A stretch of 64,000 nt of DNA, taken from the NCBI RefSeq assembly GCF_003814745.1, contig NZ_RKRD01000002.1:310001-374000 (forward strand), read 5' to 3'. Both the position numbers and the translations under genes were made by a program. Positions 43,344 through 52,357 of the stretch are shown here, in pieces (position 1 is the first letter of the stretch; every line of letters begins with the position of its first letter). Under the pieces are notes generated by a model. It worked only from the letters and a program-made list of their open reading frames with translations, was not told where the DNA came from and searched no databases. This DNA comes from Hydrogenoanaerobacterium saccharovorans. Lineage in GTDB: Bacteria > Bacillota > Clostridia > Oscillospirales > Ruminococcaceae.

Positions 43344-44273
43344 CTATATTTTGCGTTTAATCCATTCATATACATCTTCATAAACTTCGCTGCGGTTGAG
43401 TTCATTCAGCATTTCATGCCTTCCGCCTTTGTAAAGCTTAAGGGCAACATCAAACAGCCCCTCTTGCTTAATCATTTCATACACTTTTTGCACCCCTGCA
43501 CCGTAATCTCCAACCGGATCATCTTCACCCGAAAAAATGAAAATCGGCAAATCTTTGGGGAGATTTTTCGCCCATGCCGCTCGATTGACAAGATGGTTTA
43601 ACATGAACAGGTCACGAAATGCGGCATTTGTAAACATAAAATTACAATAAGAGTCGGCGAGGTAAGCGTCCACAACGGCATGATCGCGCGACAGCCAGTC
43701 TTTGCTTGTTCGTTTTTCAAAACGGTCGTTGTAATTGCCAAACGTAATATTATCGAGTAGTTTGCCGGGCTTTTTTGCGCCTTGCATTTTACACAGCAGG
43801 GTTGCCAGTTTTATAGCAGTGCCGCAAAAAGGGTTTGGGCCTGCTGTTCCGCTGATAATTGCCCCATTGTATTCCTCACCAAAATCGGCAAGGCAGCAGC
43901 GTGCAATAAACGAACCCATCGAGTGCCCAAGTAAAAAATAAGGCACCCCGGGGTAGCGCTCTTTCATTTGCCTTGTAAGGGTACTTACATCCGTAATTAA
44001 ATGACTGTACCCTTCTTTCTCAGAAAAAAAGCCCAAAGAGGCAGTGTCTGCGGCAGAGTGGCGGTGACCGATATGGTCATTTCCGCAAACCATGTAGCCC
44101 TTTCCGCACAAATATTCTGCAAAATTTCGGTAACGGTCAATATACTCGCACATGCCGTGCGAAATTTGTACAATCGCCTTAAGATCGGTATCTGTCGGAA
44201 TAAACAGCTTGGCAAAGACGGTATCAGTTCCGTTTGCGCTTGGGTAGCTGATTGATTCTGTGTTATAACCCAT
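43344..44273 (-). CDS. Alpha/beta hydrolase, monoacylglycerol lipase/lysophospholipase-like
   Basis: A 309-residue serine hydrolase of the Hydrolase_4 family. It has HGMCEYIDRYRNFAEYL (the oxyanion HG motif), nucleophile elbow LLGHSMGSFIARC, the Asp in SGEDDPVGDYG and the His in KGGRHEMLNELNR. Such enzymes release fatty acids from monoglycerides or lysophospholipids. It starts 27 bases after the USP-like gene on the same strand, so the two may be co-transcribed. Confidence 0.88.
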   Translation of the reverse strand: MGYNTESISYPSANGTDTVFAKLFIPTDTDLKAIVQISHGMCEYIDRYRNFAEYLCGKGYMVCGNDHIGHRHSAADTASLGFFSEKEGYSHLITDVSTLTRQMKERYPGVPYFLLGHSMGSFIARCCLADFGEEYNGAIISGTAGPNPFCGTAIKLATLLCKMQGAKKPGKLLDNITFGNYNDRFEKRTSKDWLSRDHAVVDAYLADSYCNFMFTNAAFRDLFMLNHLVNRAAWAKNLPKDLPIFIFSGEDDPVGDYGAGVQKVYEMIKQEGLFDVALKLYKGGRHEMLNELNRSEVYEDVYEWIKRKI

Positions 44274-44300
44274 TCTGTTACTCCTCCTCAGAGAATATAG

Positions 44301-44741
44301 TTACAGTCTGTTTTCTGTCATTGCCGGCAACACTTCGCCGTCAAGTGTGACGGAGAAAAAACTGGCATTTTCAAAACGTGTCCACAGTTTAGGCAATATC
44401 GAATTTTCACCTTCGCGCATACCGGTTACAACGTTGATTGCCTTGTTTTCACGGATAAAATCGGCAATGGATTTGAGTGCATCTGTAGAATATTGGATGG
44501 ACATCACTGCGTTGTTTTGCTTAGATACTTCAAAGAGATATTCCAGTGCGTCCGATTCTTTTTTCATGTTTTGAGGATTTATAACGCTTATTACAGTAAG
44601 ATCGGTTTTAGAGATATCGGCGATGACTCGCCCTGCTTTAATGAGCCGTTCGCATTGCCGCTGATTGGTAACACAAACAACAGTGGAATTTAAAATGATA
44701 TCTTGTGTTGGATTGCTATAGCTTGTTTCAGCCAAATTCAT
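44301..44741 (-). CDS. Universal-stress-like domain protein
   Basis: A 146-residue protein with the pattern of the UspA-like domain found in KdpD sensors: VVCVTNQRQCERLIKAGRVIADISKTDLTVISVINP followed by alternating helices and strands to VVTGMREGEN and FFSVTLDG. No kinase domain is attached. The role is unknown; nucleotide binding is possible from the fold. Confidence 0.6.
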   Translation of the reverse strand: MNLAETSYSNPTQDIILNSTVVCVTNQRQCERLIKAGRVIADISKTDLTVISVINPQNMKKESDALEYLFEVSKQNNAVMSIQYSTDALKSIADFIRENKAINVVTGMREGENSILPKLWTRFENASFFSVTLDGEVLPAMTENRL

Positions 44742-44843
44742 CAGGATTTACTCCTTCATTTTTTTGCTGCAGAAGACATTCTGCCACCTATATACAGTAT
44801 ACTATGAATTTGTAAACAAATCATTAGCAGACCTGAAACAAAC

Positions 44844-46070
44844 CTATTTTCTCTTTGCAAGAAATGCTAAAGCAAATACAGCAAGCACAATGTAAATTCC
44901 GCCCCAAAAAATTTTTTTATCGTTGTTACCGGGGGCAGAGCCTTCCGGCAACATTGCGGGAGTGGGTGCATTGGGTGTTTCGGACGGAGTAAGTACAGCA
45001 GTTGATTTTGCGGATGAGGAAGAAGAGACCGAGTTGGAGGATATAGAGGACGACTTGTATTTTTTTGATGAACTTGATGAGGACGAAGCCGAAGACTTGC
45101 TCTTGCTTTCTGTCCGCGTTGTATATGTGGCGTGAGTTTTCTTTTTAATTTTCGGCTTCGAAGACGATTTACCCGAATCTTTACTGCTGTTGTCGTTGGG
45201 GTTTGAGCTTTGCAAATCGGGATCGGAGGAAGAAGACGACGGCAGCGGTGAAGAAGAGGATGAGGAAGACGGCTGGGGTTCGGGCACACTGGGTGCGGTA
45301 AAACTGCCTTTTGCTACGTCGCCGATAAAACTTACCTGTGCAAAACGCAGGCTGCCGGAGGCGGTATTGTTGATAATCGCTCCGTCTTCATCGGGAAAGG
45401 AACGCATTTCACGAAGTTCCAAACGAATGTAGTTTGTACCCGCGGGTACTGGGCATGAGTAGGTTTCGTAGTAACAGCAGTTATCACCGTTTTCGCTTAG
45501 GGCACTGCGAACGGATAGGAGGGAGGACGAAACCGCACGAAAAGATTTATTATCCGTTGAGCAGAAAACCGAAACGCCATAATCTGTGGTTTCGCCTACA
45601 GACGCATTAAGCGGTGCAAAAACAAAGAAACCATTCATCGCACGGTACATTTTCTGCCAGCCTTTGTTTGGGGTGTTTATGTAGATGTTTCTGCCGTCTT
45701 TCGACAATTTTGTGCGGTAGAATTGCGATAAATCGCAGCCGTTAACGTAGCCAAGCTGATAAATTTCACCATTCTTTGTTGCAATTGTAGAATTGGTGCT
45801 GTAGATAGAAACGGTTAATTTTTGAGCACCGGATACCGCATAAAGAGCGATGCCTGTATTTGCAGGACTGGTAATAGATAAAGCCGTAGCATCGGGGGCG
45901 GATGACCACCCGAAGTCTACGGCGGCATTAGTAACGGATAATTTTAAATTATGGTAACTGTACCATTCCTCATTTTGCGGTGAATCAAAATGATCGGTAA
46001 TCGATGCGGCAAAAGCATTAATCGGCAGCAAACAAGCAATGCAGATACAAACAAAAACAAATCTTTTCAT
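44844..46070 (-). CDS. Serine-rich membrane-anchored surface protein
   Basis: A 408-residue exported protein. It has a signal peptide (FVFVCICIACLLPINAFA) and a ~240-residue N-terminal domain with jelly-roll-like features (DHFDSPQNEEWYSYHNLKL, YIRLELREMRSFPDEDGAIINN). Next come ~130 residues of Ser/Lys/Pro low complexity. A C-terminal TM helix (IFWGGIYIVLAVFALAFL) and AKRK end the protein without an NPxTG or LPxTG motif. A carbohydrate- or cell-surface-binding role is possible but unproven. Confidence 0.65.
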   Translation of the reverse strand: MKRFVFVCICIACLLPINAFAASITDHFDSPQNEEWYSYHNLKLSVTNAAVDFGWSSAPDATALSITSPANTGIALYAVSGAQKLTVSIYSTNSTIATKNGEIYQLGYVNGCDLSQFYRTKLSKDGRNIYINTPNKGWQKMYRAMNGFFVFAPLNASVGETTDYGVSVFCSTDNKSFRAVSSSLLSVRSALSENGDNCCYYETYSCPVPAGTNYIRLELREMRSFPDEDGAIINNTASGSLRFAQVSFIGDVAKGSFTAPSVPEPQPSSSSSSSPLPSSSSSDPDLQSSNPNDNSSKDSGKSSSKPKIKKKTHATYTTRTESKSKSSASSSSSSSKKYKSSSISSNSVSSSSSAKSTAVLTPSETPNAPTPAMLPEGSAPGNNDKKIFWGGIYIVLAVFALAFLAKRK

Positions 46071-46160
46071 GATGTTATTCTCCTATTGAAAGAATTAATT
46101 CCATATTAACATAATTCTAGGAGACAAACAACAAAATTTGACATTTTTCGACAAAAGCAA

Positions 46161-47009
46161 CTAAATCTGCTCTGCGATGGTTTTAAATTGATGGAGCGTA
46201 AGCTGTTCAGGGCGTGCATTCAGCGGAATATCGGCTTGTTCCAACGCTTTATTCACTGCTGATTTTTCCAAGCCCAGTGCAGAGGAAAGTGAATTTGCAA
46301 CAGTTTTTCTGCGCTGTAAAAATGCACCGCGGATTACCTTGAAAAAGTGCTCCTCACTATCTACTTGTACTGCGGGAGTTTCACGAATATCCAAGCGTAT
46401 AACACAAGAATCCACATCGGGCGAAGGCATAAAACTGCCGCGTGATACCGAAAAGAGAACCTTAGGCTCGCTGTAATAGCGCACAGCAAGGCTGATTGCG
46501 CCTACGTCCCGTGTGCCTTCTTCGGCACAAATACGCTGCGCCGCCTCTTTTTGCACCATGACAGTTATGGATTTGATAGGCAGCTTTGCTTCCAACAGCC
46601 CCATCAAAATAGGTGAAGTAATGTAGTAGGGCAGGTTTGCGCACACAGCAACATCCATGCCCGCAAACTCCTCAGCAATCAGTTTTGCCAAATCTACTTT
46701 TAAAACATCTTGGTTTATAATTTTGATATTATTAAATTCACTGAGTGTTTCGTCCAGTATGGGCAGCAGGCGGCTGTCCAGTTCAATAACAACCACTTTT
46801 TCCGCACGGCTTGCCAATTCATAGGTGAGCACACCGATACCTGCACCAATTTCGATGATGCCCACACCTTTTTGTGCACCGCCCATTTCGGCTATGCGCG
46901 GGCAAACAGATGGGTTAACAATAAAATTTTGCCCCAGTGCTTTTGAAAAAGTAAAGCCGTGGCGGTTGAGTATATCTTTAACGGTGCCGATATTGGTAAG
47001 GTTGGACAT
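46161..47009 (-). CDS. rsmA: 16S rRNA dimethyladenosine transferase
   Basis: A 282-residue KsgA/RsmA enzyme that dimethylates the two adenines in helix 45 of 16S rRNA. The start at 47009 (MSNLTNIGTVKDIL) is supported by GGAGG 8 bases upstream; the open frame continues 5 codons further. Motifs: FSKALGQNFIVNPSV, IEIGAGIGVLTYELA, VIELDSRL, CANLPYYITSPIL and SFMPSPDVDS. Confidence 0.95.
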   Translation of the reverse strand: MSNLTNIGTVKDILNRHGFTFSKALGQNFIVNPSVCPRIAEMGGAQKGVGIIEIGAGIGVLTYELASRAEKVVVIELDSRLLPILDETLSEFNNIKIINQDVLKVDLAKLIAEEFAGMDVAVCANLPYYITSPILMGLLEAKLPIKSITVMVQKEAAQRICAEEGTRDVGAISLAVRYYSEPKVLFSVSRGSFMPSPDVDSCVIRLDIRETPAVQVDSEEHFFKVIRGAFLQRRKTVANSLSSALGLEKSAVNKALEQADIPLNARPEQLTLHQFKTIAEQI

Positions 47010-47087
47010 TGAAAATTCCTCCAATGATTTGTCTTTTAACCGATATTACATAAAATATTGGGTCTATCTTATATCACAAATTTTTTT

Positions 47088-47211
47088 CGGTTATTCTATT
47101 ATAAGCACAAAGTATTTTGATATAATTGGCCATGTGCGCCTTTGCCGATAGGCAAATTTCGCACCGCATGTGAGAATAATTTAATAACCGCAACGTGGTT
47201 ATTATATCATA
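47088..47211. repeat. MITE-like palindromic repeat, copy 1
   Basis: Bounded by CGGTTATTCTATTATA and GTGGTTATTATATCATA with internal TAATAACCG. The core TTTTGATATAATTGGC and the hairpin GTGC-GCC-TTTGCC-GATA-GGCAAA-TTTC-GCAC recur in the copy at 59429-59614. It lies between ksgA and the dCMP deaminase gene. Confidence 0.65.
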
Positions 47212-47320
47212 CTTTACCCGTTTAAAAATACGATTATGGGCGGGAACGCAAAAATTATTGCGAACTTTGCAGAATTATACTATAATAAAGGGATAGTATT
47301 AAGGGGAAGGGTGAAACTTC

Positions 47321-47812
47321 ATGATGCGACGCGACAAAATCAATTATTATTTGGATATTGCTGAAACCGTACTCTCTCGCGGAACTTGTATGCGAAGAAA
47401 TTTTGGCGCAATTATTGTCAAAAACGATCAAATTATTTCAACAGGTTATGTCGGTGCGCCAAGGGGACGCAAAAACTGCACCGATTTAGGTTATTGTACC
47501 CGCGAACGTTTAAAAGTACCGCGCGGAACGCGTTATGAATTGTGCCGCTCGGTGCATGCAGAGGCAAATGCCATTATCCACGCACAGCGCAGCGATACCA
47601 TCGATTCCACCTTGTATTTGGTTGGGCGCGAATATGAAAGCGGCGACTATGTTAAAAATGCAAACCCTTGTGCTATGTGCAAGCGCCTTATCATTAATGC
47701 GGGCATTACCACCGTGATTGTGCGTGATGACAAAGAAAACTACCGTACCATTAGTGTTGTGGACGAATGGGTGATGAACGACGAATCGCTTGACGATATT
47801 GTGGGATATTAA
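47321..47812 (+). CDS. dCMP deaminase family protein
   Basis: A 163-residue zinc-dependent deaminase. Zinc and catalytic motifs HAEANAI and PCAMCKRLI are intact, and the GAPRGRKNC segment is typical of the ComEB/dCMP deaminase group. It would make dUMP from dCMP for thymidylate synthesis. AAGGGGAAGGGTG precedes the ATG at 47321; the second ATG at 47324 is equally possible. It is a single-gene transcript followed by a terminator. Confidence 0.88.
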   Translation: MMRRDKINYYLDIAETVLSRGTCMRRNFGAIIVKNDQIISTGYVGAPRGRKNCTDLGYCTRERLKVPRGTRYELCRSVHAEANAIIHAQRSDTIDSTLYLVGREYESGDYVKNANPCAMCKRLIINAGITTVIVRDDKENYRTISVVDEWVMNDESLDDIVGY

Positions 47813-47834
47813 TGATTAGATTATGATATGACGT

Positions 47835-47862
47835 AAAACCATCTGTTAAAGCGGATGGTTTT
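47835..47862 (+). terminator. Hairpin terminator
   Basis: AAAACCATC / GATGGTTTT extended by two pairs, followed by ATTTTTT, ending the dCMP deaminase gene. Confidence 0.75.
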
Positions 47863-48021
47863 ATTTTTTCAGCAAACGTCGGTACTGTAAAACAATTGTT
47901 CTTTTTCGTTGCGAAAACGATTAATTCAAGGTATAATATAGTATGTATGTTAACATGACATATTATAGTGGCTTTTGCGAACAATACATAGTATCAAATC
48001 TAATTTTTAGAGGAGGATACG

Positions 48022-48891
48022 ATGCGTAAAGACGAACAGCTGCTACAGCAAACAGATGAAAATGAAGAAGAAACAAGTACAAATGACGAAGAGACAACTG
48101 CGGGTGAAAAACAGACAAATCAAATTTTAGAAACAGGTTCTATCACAGGCACGAAGGGGAAGCACATTATACACTGCCTTACCATAATCGGGCAGGTGGA
48201 AGGGCATTTTATTTTGCCTGCGCAGAACAAAACAACCAAGTATGAGCATGTTATTCCGCAGCTTGTCGCTATAGAGCAAGACCCCGATATAGAAGGCTTA
48301 GTTATTATTCTAAACACCGTTGGCGGTGATGTGGAGGCGGGGCTGGCAATTGCAGAATTGATAGCGGGCATGAAAAAACCAACTGTATCGCTGGTTTTGG
48401 GCGGCGGGCATTCCATTGGTGTACCGCTTGCTTGCAGTGCAAAATATTCGCTGATAGCACCTTCGGCGACGATGACCATTCACCCTGTGCGTATGAACGG
48501 GCTGGTGCTTGGCGTACCGCAAACACTTTCTTACTTTGATAAAATGCAGGAGCGCATTGTTCGTTTTGTCACCGACAATTCATCTATTTCGCCCGAACGG
48601 TTTCGCGAGCTGATGATGAATACCGGTGAAATGGTAATGGATGTGGGCACGGTATTGGATGGCGAAAGCGCCGTTAATGAGGGCCTGATTGATGAACTGG
48701 GCGGGCTTGCGCGTGTGATAGAAAAACTGTACGAGATGATTGAAAGCAAGCAGCATGATGACAACCAGCCGCAAAACGAGGCTGCGCGTTCGAAGGACGG
48801 TAAAAAAGCCAAAACGCCCGCAAAAAAAAGCGAGCCCAAGGGGAAAGCCGCAAAAACGCGCCAGCATAAGCCTAAGGAGGCAAAACGATGA
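48022..48891 (+). CDS. tepA: ClpP-like translocation-enhancing protease TepA
   Basis: A 289-residue ClpP/crotonase-fold protein. AGAGGAGG precedes ATG at 48022. It has an acidic N-terminus (EENEEETSTNDEE), then the protease domain with ILNTVGGDVEAGLAIAELI, the region GGGHSIGVPLACSA around the nucleophile position and TIHPVRMNG with the His. A Lys/Ala-rich basic tail of ~45 residues ends it. TepA-type proteins lie upstream of spoIIIE in Firmicutes, as here. In Bacillus it is linked to protein export and spore functions. Confidence 0.9.
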   Translation: MRKDEQLLQQTDENEEETSTNDEETTAGEKQTNQILETGSITGTKGKHIIHCLTIIGQVEGHFILPAQNKTTKYEHVIPQLVAIEQDPDIEGLVIILNTVGGDVEAGLAIAELIAGMKKPTVSLVLGGGHSIGVPLACSAKYSLIAPSATMTIHPVRMNGLVLGVPQTLSYFDKMQERIVRFVTDNSSISPERFRELMMNTGEMVMDVGTVLDGESAVNEGLIDELGGLARVIEKLYEMIESKQHDDNQPQNEAARSKDGKKAKTPAKKSEPKGKAAKTRQHKPKEAKR

Positions 48892-49091
48892 CTCATTTAT
48901 ATACAATTGTTCCATTAGACGAGGTGTTCCCCAGTGAACCCACCCAAACAGAAGTTATAAACGTAAACGGTTCTTATATAGAAGGGGTGCGCGGGAAAGA
49001 GGGTATTCAGATATCACGCCTCATTTCGACCGACCCCAAGATGTATCTTGATAAGAGGTTCTCGCCCGGACAGAACTACAAGGATAGATAG
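48888..49091 (+). CDS. YlzJ-like protein
   Basis: A 67-residue YlzJ-like family protein (LYTIVPLDEVFP, GVRGKEGIQISRLISTDPKMYLD). The ATG overlaps the tepA stop by 4 bases and lies 24 bases before spoIIIE, the conserved tepA-ylzJ-spoIIIE order. Its function is unknown. Confidence 0.85.
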   Translation: MTHLYTIVPLDEVFPSEPTQTEVINVNGSYIEGVRGKEGIQISRLISTDPKMYLDKRFSPGQNYKDR

Positions 49092-49115
49092 GCAACAACA
49101 GAGAGGATACGAGAC

Positions 49116-51842
49116 ATGGCAGGAAAAAAAGGCGGTGGCAGCACCGCTACCAAACGTAAAAATTCAGCAAAGAGTGCCGCAGAAACCAAGGCGCGGCAAG
49201 AGGCGCAGGCTCGTTACCAAAAACAGCTATGTGCGCTTGGTTTGTTTGCTGCGGGCATATTTTTGTTTGCGGTGTGCATTATTGAAGGCAAAAACTTTTG
49301 GACAACATTGCACAACAGCTTATTTGGATTGTTCGGTTGGTGTGCGTTTTTGCTTCCGGTATCGCTCATCTACATTGCAATACTTGCAACATTGGATAAA
49401 GGGAATATCAAGCACAAGCTGTGGCAAACCGGTGCGCTTATTCTGCTGCTGTGCGGCGTAACGCATGCCTTTGCAATTGGCGAGCTGGAAAGCGAAGGAC
49501 TGTGGAAGGGCATTGTATACTTGTTTGAGAACGGCACGCGGCTGCGCGGCGGCGGGCTTTTGGCAGGTGTTATCGGTGTGCCGTTTACGGCTATGTTTGG
49601 TGCAACCGGTGCAAAAGTCACCATGATTATCCTTATCTTTACCTTTTTAATGATTATTACGGGCACTACGTTGCATGAGTTTATGAAGAGCGCCTATAAG
49701 CCGGTGAAAAAGATTGAAGAAGCTTATATGGAAAAAGCAGAAGAACGCCGCACTGTAGCGGGTGCCCGCTTTAACATCGATGTACCATTGGCAGAAGAAT
49801 TGCCGCAGCATCCTGTGCAAGTAGCGAAACCCACCCTTGAGTATACCGACAGTATGAAAATGGCGAAAGAAAAACTGGTGGGCGAAGATACAGAACATTT
49901 TGCAGAGGAACCGCCGAAAGCAAAGTCCTTTTTCGGATTCGGTAAAAAACAACCACCTGCCGAGCAGGAAGAAAAACAGGACAAGCTGGGAATTGACGAC
50001 ATTATCAACAAAGCAATGGGGCTGGAGGCAAACGCTTTCAAGCCTGTCTACATATCAGATGCCGATGCAGAAAACGGAATGATTTCAGAGCCTGTCGTAG
50101 AGCAGCAAACCGAGGACGGGCGTTTTCACTTCCAGATCGGTGTAGAAGAAAAAATTGAAAATGAATTTACTGAGACATCAGCAGAAACTGAAAAAGATGA
50201 GGGCTTAATCAAAGAGATTCCTGTAGAGCAGGTGAACAGCCTGCCGCTTGAACCGATGGATGCGCACACTATGTTGCAGCGTGCCCTTGCCGAAGAAATT
50301 GAACCTGCACAAGATAACCAAATTGACGGTAGGTTTAAAGCCAAGTTTACCGAAAACGACGGCAAAGAGGATTTTAATGCCTATATCTTTCCGCCCATCA
50401 GCCTGCTGAAAGAAACAAAAAATGATTTGGCAAGCGATGTGCCCGATGAACTGAAAGCCAACGCGCAGCTGTTGGTAGATACCTTGAACAGCTTTGGTGT
50501 GCAGACGCGCATCATCGACATCAGCCGCGGCCCCGCGGTTACCCGTTACGAGCTCCAGCCCTCGGCGGGTGTTAAAATCAGTAAAATTACAGGGCTTGCC
50601 GATGACATTGCACTGAATCTTGCAGCAGCAGGGGTTCGAATCGAAGCGCCAATCCCCAACAAAGCGGCTGTGGGTATTGAAGTGCCCAATAAATCCATCA
50701 GCATAGTGGGTATTCGCGAGCTGATCGATTCGGATGCGTTTATGGATGCAAAAAGCAAGCTGACCGTAGCGCTCGGCAAGGATATCAGCGGTAATATTAC
50801 CACGGCAGATATCGGCAAAATGCCGCACGTGCTGATAGCAGGTGCAACCGGTTCGGGTAAATCGGTGTGTATCAACTCCATTATCATTAGCCTGCTGTAC
50901 AAATCCACTCCCGATGAAATTCGTCTTTTGATGATTGACCCCAAAGTGGTGGAACTGGGTGTTTACAACGGAATTCCGCACCTGTTGGTGCCTGTTGTTA
51001 CCGATCCGCGCAAAGCCGCAGGCGCGCTGAACTGGGCGGTATCCGAAATGCTCAACCGTTACAAAATTTTTGCCGATAACAGTGTGAGAGACCTGAAAGG
51101 TTATAACAAACTGGCAAAGCAGGAGGACAATGAGCTGCAGCCCATGCCCGAAATCGTTATCATCATTGATGAGCTTGCCGACTTGATGATGGCCGCCCCT
51201 AACGAGGTAGAGGATGCGATTTGCCGCCTTGCACAAATGGCGCGTGCTGCCGGTATGCATCTTGTAATTGCAACCCAGCGGCCTTCGGTGGATGTAATTA
51301 CAGGTGTAATCAAGGCGAACATTCCAAGCCGTATTGCATTTGCGGTTTCATCGCAGATAGACAGCCGTACCATATTGGATGGCGGCGGCGCTGAAAAATT
51401 GCTTGGGCGCGGCGATATGCTGTTTTTACCGGTGGGTGTTTCGAAACCTACGCGTGTTCAGGGCTGTTATGTCAGCGATAAAGAGGTTGAAAAAGTTGTA
51501 AAATTCGTGAAAGAAAGCCAGAACAGCGTATACGATGAGAATATTATGAACGAAATAGAGCGGCAGGCGGTTGCTGAAAAAGGCAAAAGCAGCAGCGATG
51601 GCGGCGGCTTTGATGCGGACGATGAAATGCTTGCCAAAGCCGTTGAGGTGGTTGTTGAGCTTGGGCAGGCGTCTACTTCGATGCTGCAGCGCAAACTCAA
51701 GCTGGGGTATGCACGTGCTGCTCGCATCATCGATGAAATGGAAGAACGCGGTATTGTAGGCCCGTTTGAAGGCAGCAAGCCGCGTGCCGTGCTCATTACA
51801 CGCCAGCAGTTGGTTGAAATGAAAATGAATAGTGAAGAATGA
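49116..51842 (+). CDS. spoIIIE: DNA translocase FtsK/SpoIIIE
   Basis: A 908-residue membrane-anchored DNA pump. Four N-terminal helices lie at about residues 38-175 (ALGLFAAGIFLFAVCII, WCAFLLPVSLIYIAILAT, LILLLCGVTHAFAI, VTMIILIFTFLMIITG). A long charged linker leads to the motor with Walker A AGATGSGKSVCIN (about 570), Walker B region EIVIIIDELADLM and IATQRPSVDVITG. The gamma winged helix at the end (QASTSMLQRKLKLGYARAARIIDEME) reads polar DNA sequences. It moves chromosome DNA through closing septa during division and sporulation. Confidence 0.95.
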   Translation: MAGKKGGGSTATKRKNSAKSAAETKARQEAQARYQKQLCALGLFAAGIFLFAVCIIEGKNFWTTLHNSLFGLFGWCAFLLPVSLIYIAILATLDKGNIKHKLWQTGALILLLCGVTHAFAIGELESEGLWKGIVYLFENGTRLRGGGLLAGVIGVPFTAMFGATGAKVTMIILIFTFLMIITGTTLHEFMKSAYKPVKKIEEAYMEKAEERRTVAGARFNIDVPLAEELPQHPVQVAKPTLEYTDSMKMAKEKLVGEDTEHFAEEPPKAKSFFGFGKKQPPAEQEEKQDKLGIDDIINKAMGLEANAFKPVYISDADAENGMISEPVVEQQTEDGRFHFQIGVEEKIENEFTETSAETEKDEGLIKEIPVEQVNSLPLEPMDAHTMLQRALAEEIEPAQDNQIDGRFKAKFTENDGKEDFNAYIFPPISLLKETKNDLASDVPDELKANAQLLVDTLNSFGVQTRIIDISRGPAVTRYELQPSAGVKISKITGLADDIALNLAAAGVRIEAPIPNKAAVGIEVPNKSISIVGIRELIDSDAFMDAKSKLTVALGKDISGNITTADIGKMPHVLIAGATGSGKSVCINSIIISLLYKSTPDEIRLLMIDPKVVELGVYNGIPHLLVPVVTDPRKAAGALNWAVSEMLNRYKIFADNSVRDLKGYNKLAKQEDNELQPMPEIVIIIDELADLMMAAPNEVEDAICRLAQMARAAGMHLVIATQRPSVDVITGVIKANIPSRIAFAVSSQIDSRTILDGGGAEKLLGRGDMLFLPVGVSKPTRVQGCYVSDKEVEKVVKFVKESQNSVYDENIMNEIERQAVAEKGKSSSDGGGFDADDEMLAKAVEVVVELGQASTSMLQRKLKLGYARAARIIDEMEERGIVGPFEGSKPRAVLITRQQLVEMKMNSEE

Positions 51843-51894
51843 CCGTTTAACAGCCGAGCTGATTGATACGACGAATAGAAAGGGGATTTTTACT

Positions 51895-52302
51895 ATGGCA
51901 TACACATTTACAGACGATTTAAAAACAGGAAACGCGACGATAGACCACCAGCATGAACAGCTTTTTGCTGCAATTAATAATTTACTGGAGGCTTGCTCGC
52001 AAGGCAAAGGACGTGCAGAAACCGATAAAACCGTGAAGTTTTTGTACGATTATACCGTAAAGCACTTCGGCGATGAGGAAAAACTGCAGCAGCAGTATCA
52101 TTACCCCGATTATGTTAATCATAAAAAATATCACACAACATTCACAGGTGTTGTAAAAGAACTGATGGAAGATTTGCAAAAAAACGGCACATCGCTGACA
52201 TTGGTGTTTAAGTGAAATCAATCGATAGGCGATTGGCTGGTGAACCATATTAAAAAAGAGGATGTTAAAGTCGCTGCACATATCAGACAACAAAAAGGCT
52301 GA
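51895..52302 (+). pseudogene. Bacteriohemerythrin gene interrupted by an in-frame TGA
   Basis: ATG at 51895 (AAAGGGGA upstream) starts a four-helix hemerythrin with iron ligands in IDHQHEQLF, HFGDEEKLQ and HKKYH. A TGA at 52213-52215 stops it after TLVFK at 106 residues. Reading on in the same frame gives NQSIGDWLVNHIKKEDVKVAAHIRQQKG and a stop at 52300. That is the missing last helix with the final His and Asp ligands. All else is intact, so the break is recent or a sequence error. The truncated product could not bind the di-iron centre normally. Confidence 0.85.
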
Positions 52303-52357
52303 TTGTACACGCTTGTCCCGTTGAAAGGCGGCGGAATTTCCGCCAAAAGGAGTTTAT

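Noticed and set aside
50205..51260. Long minus-strand ORF opposite spoIIIE
   Set aside because: Shadow of the conserved spoIIIE gene; its protein has no recognisable domain and no start signals.
52213..52215. TGA as selenocysteine codon in the hemerythrin gene
   Set aside because: The position is not a catalytic cysteine in hemerythrins and no SECIS-like hairpin was seen right after it. A nonsense change is simpler.
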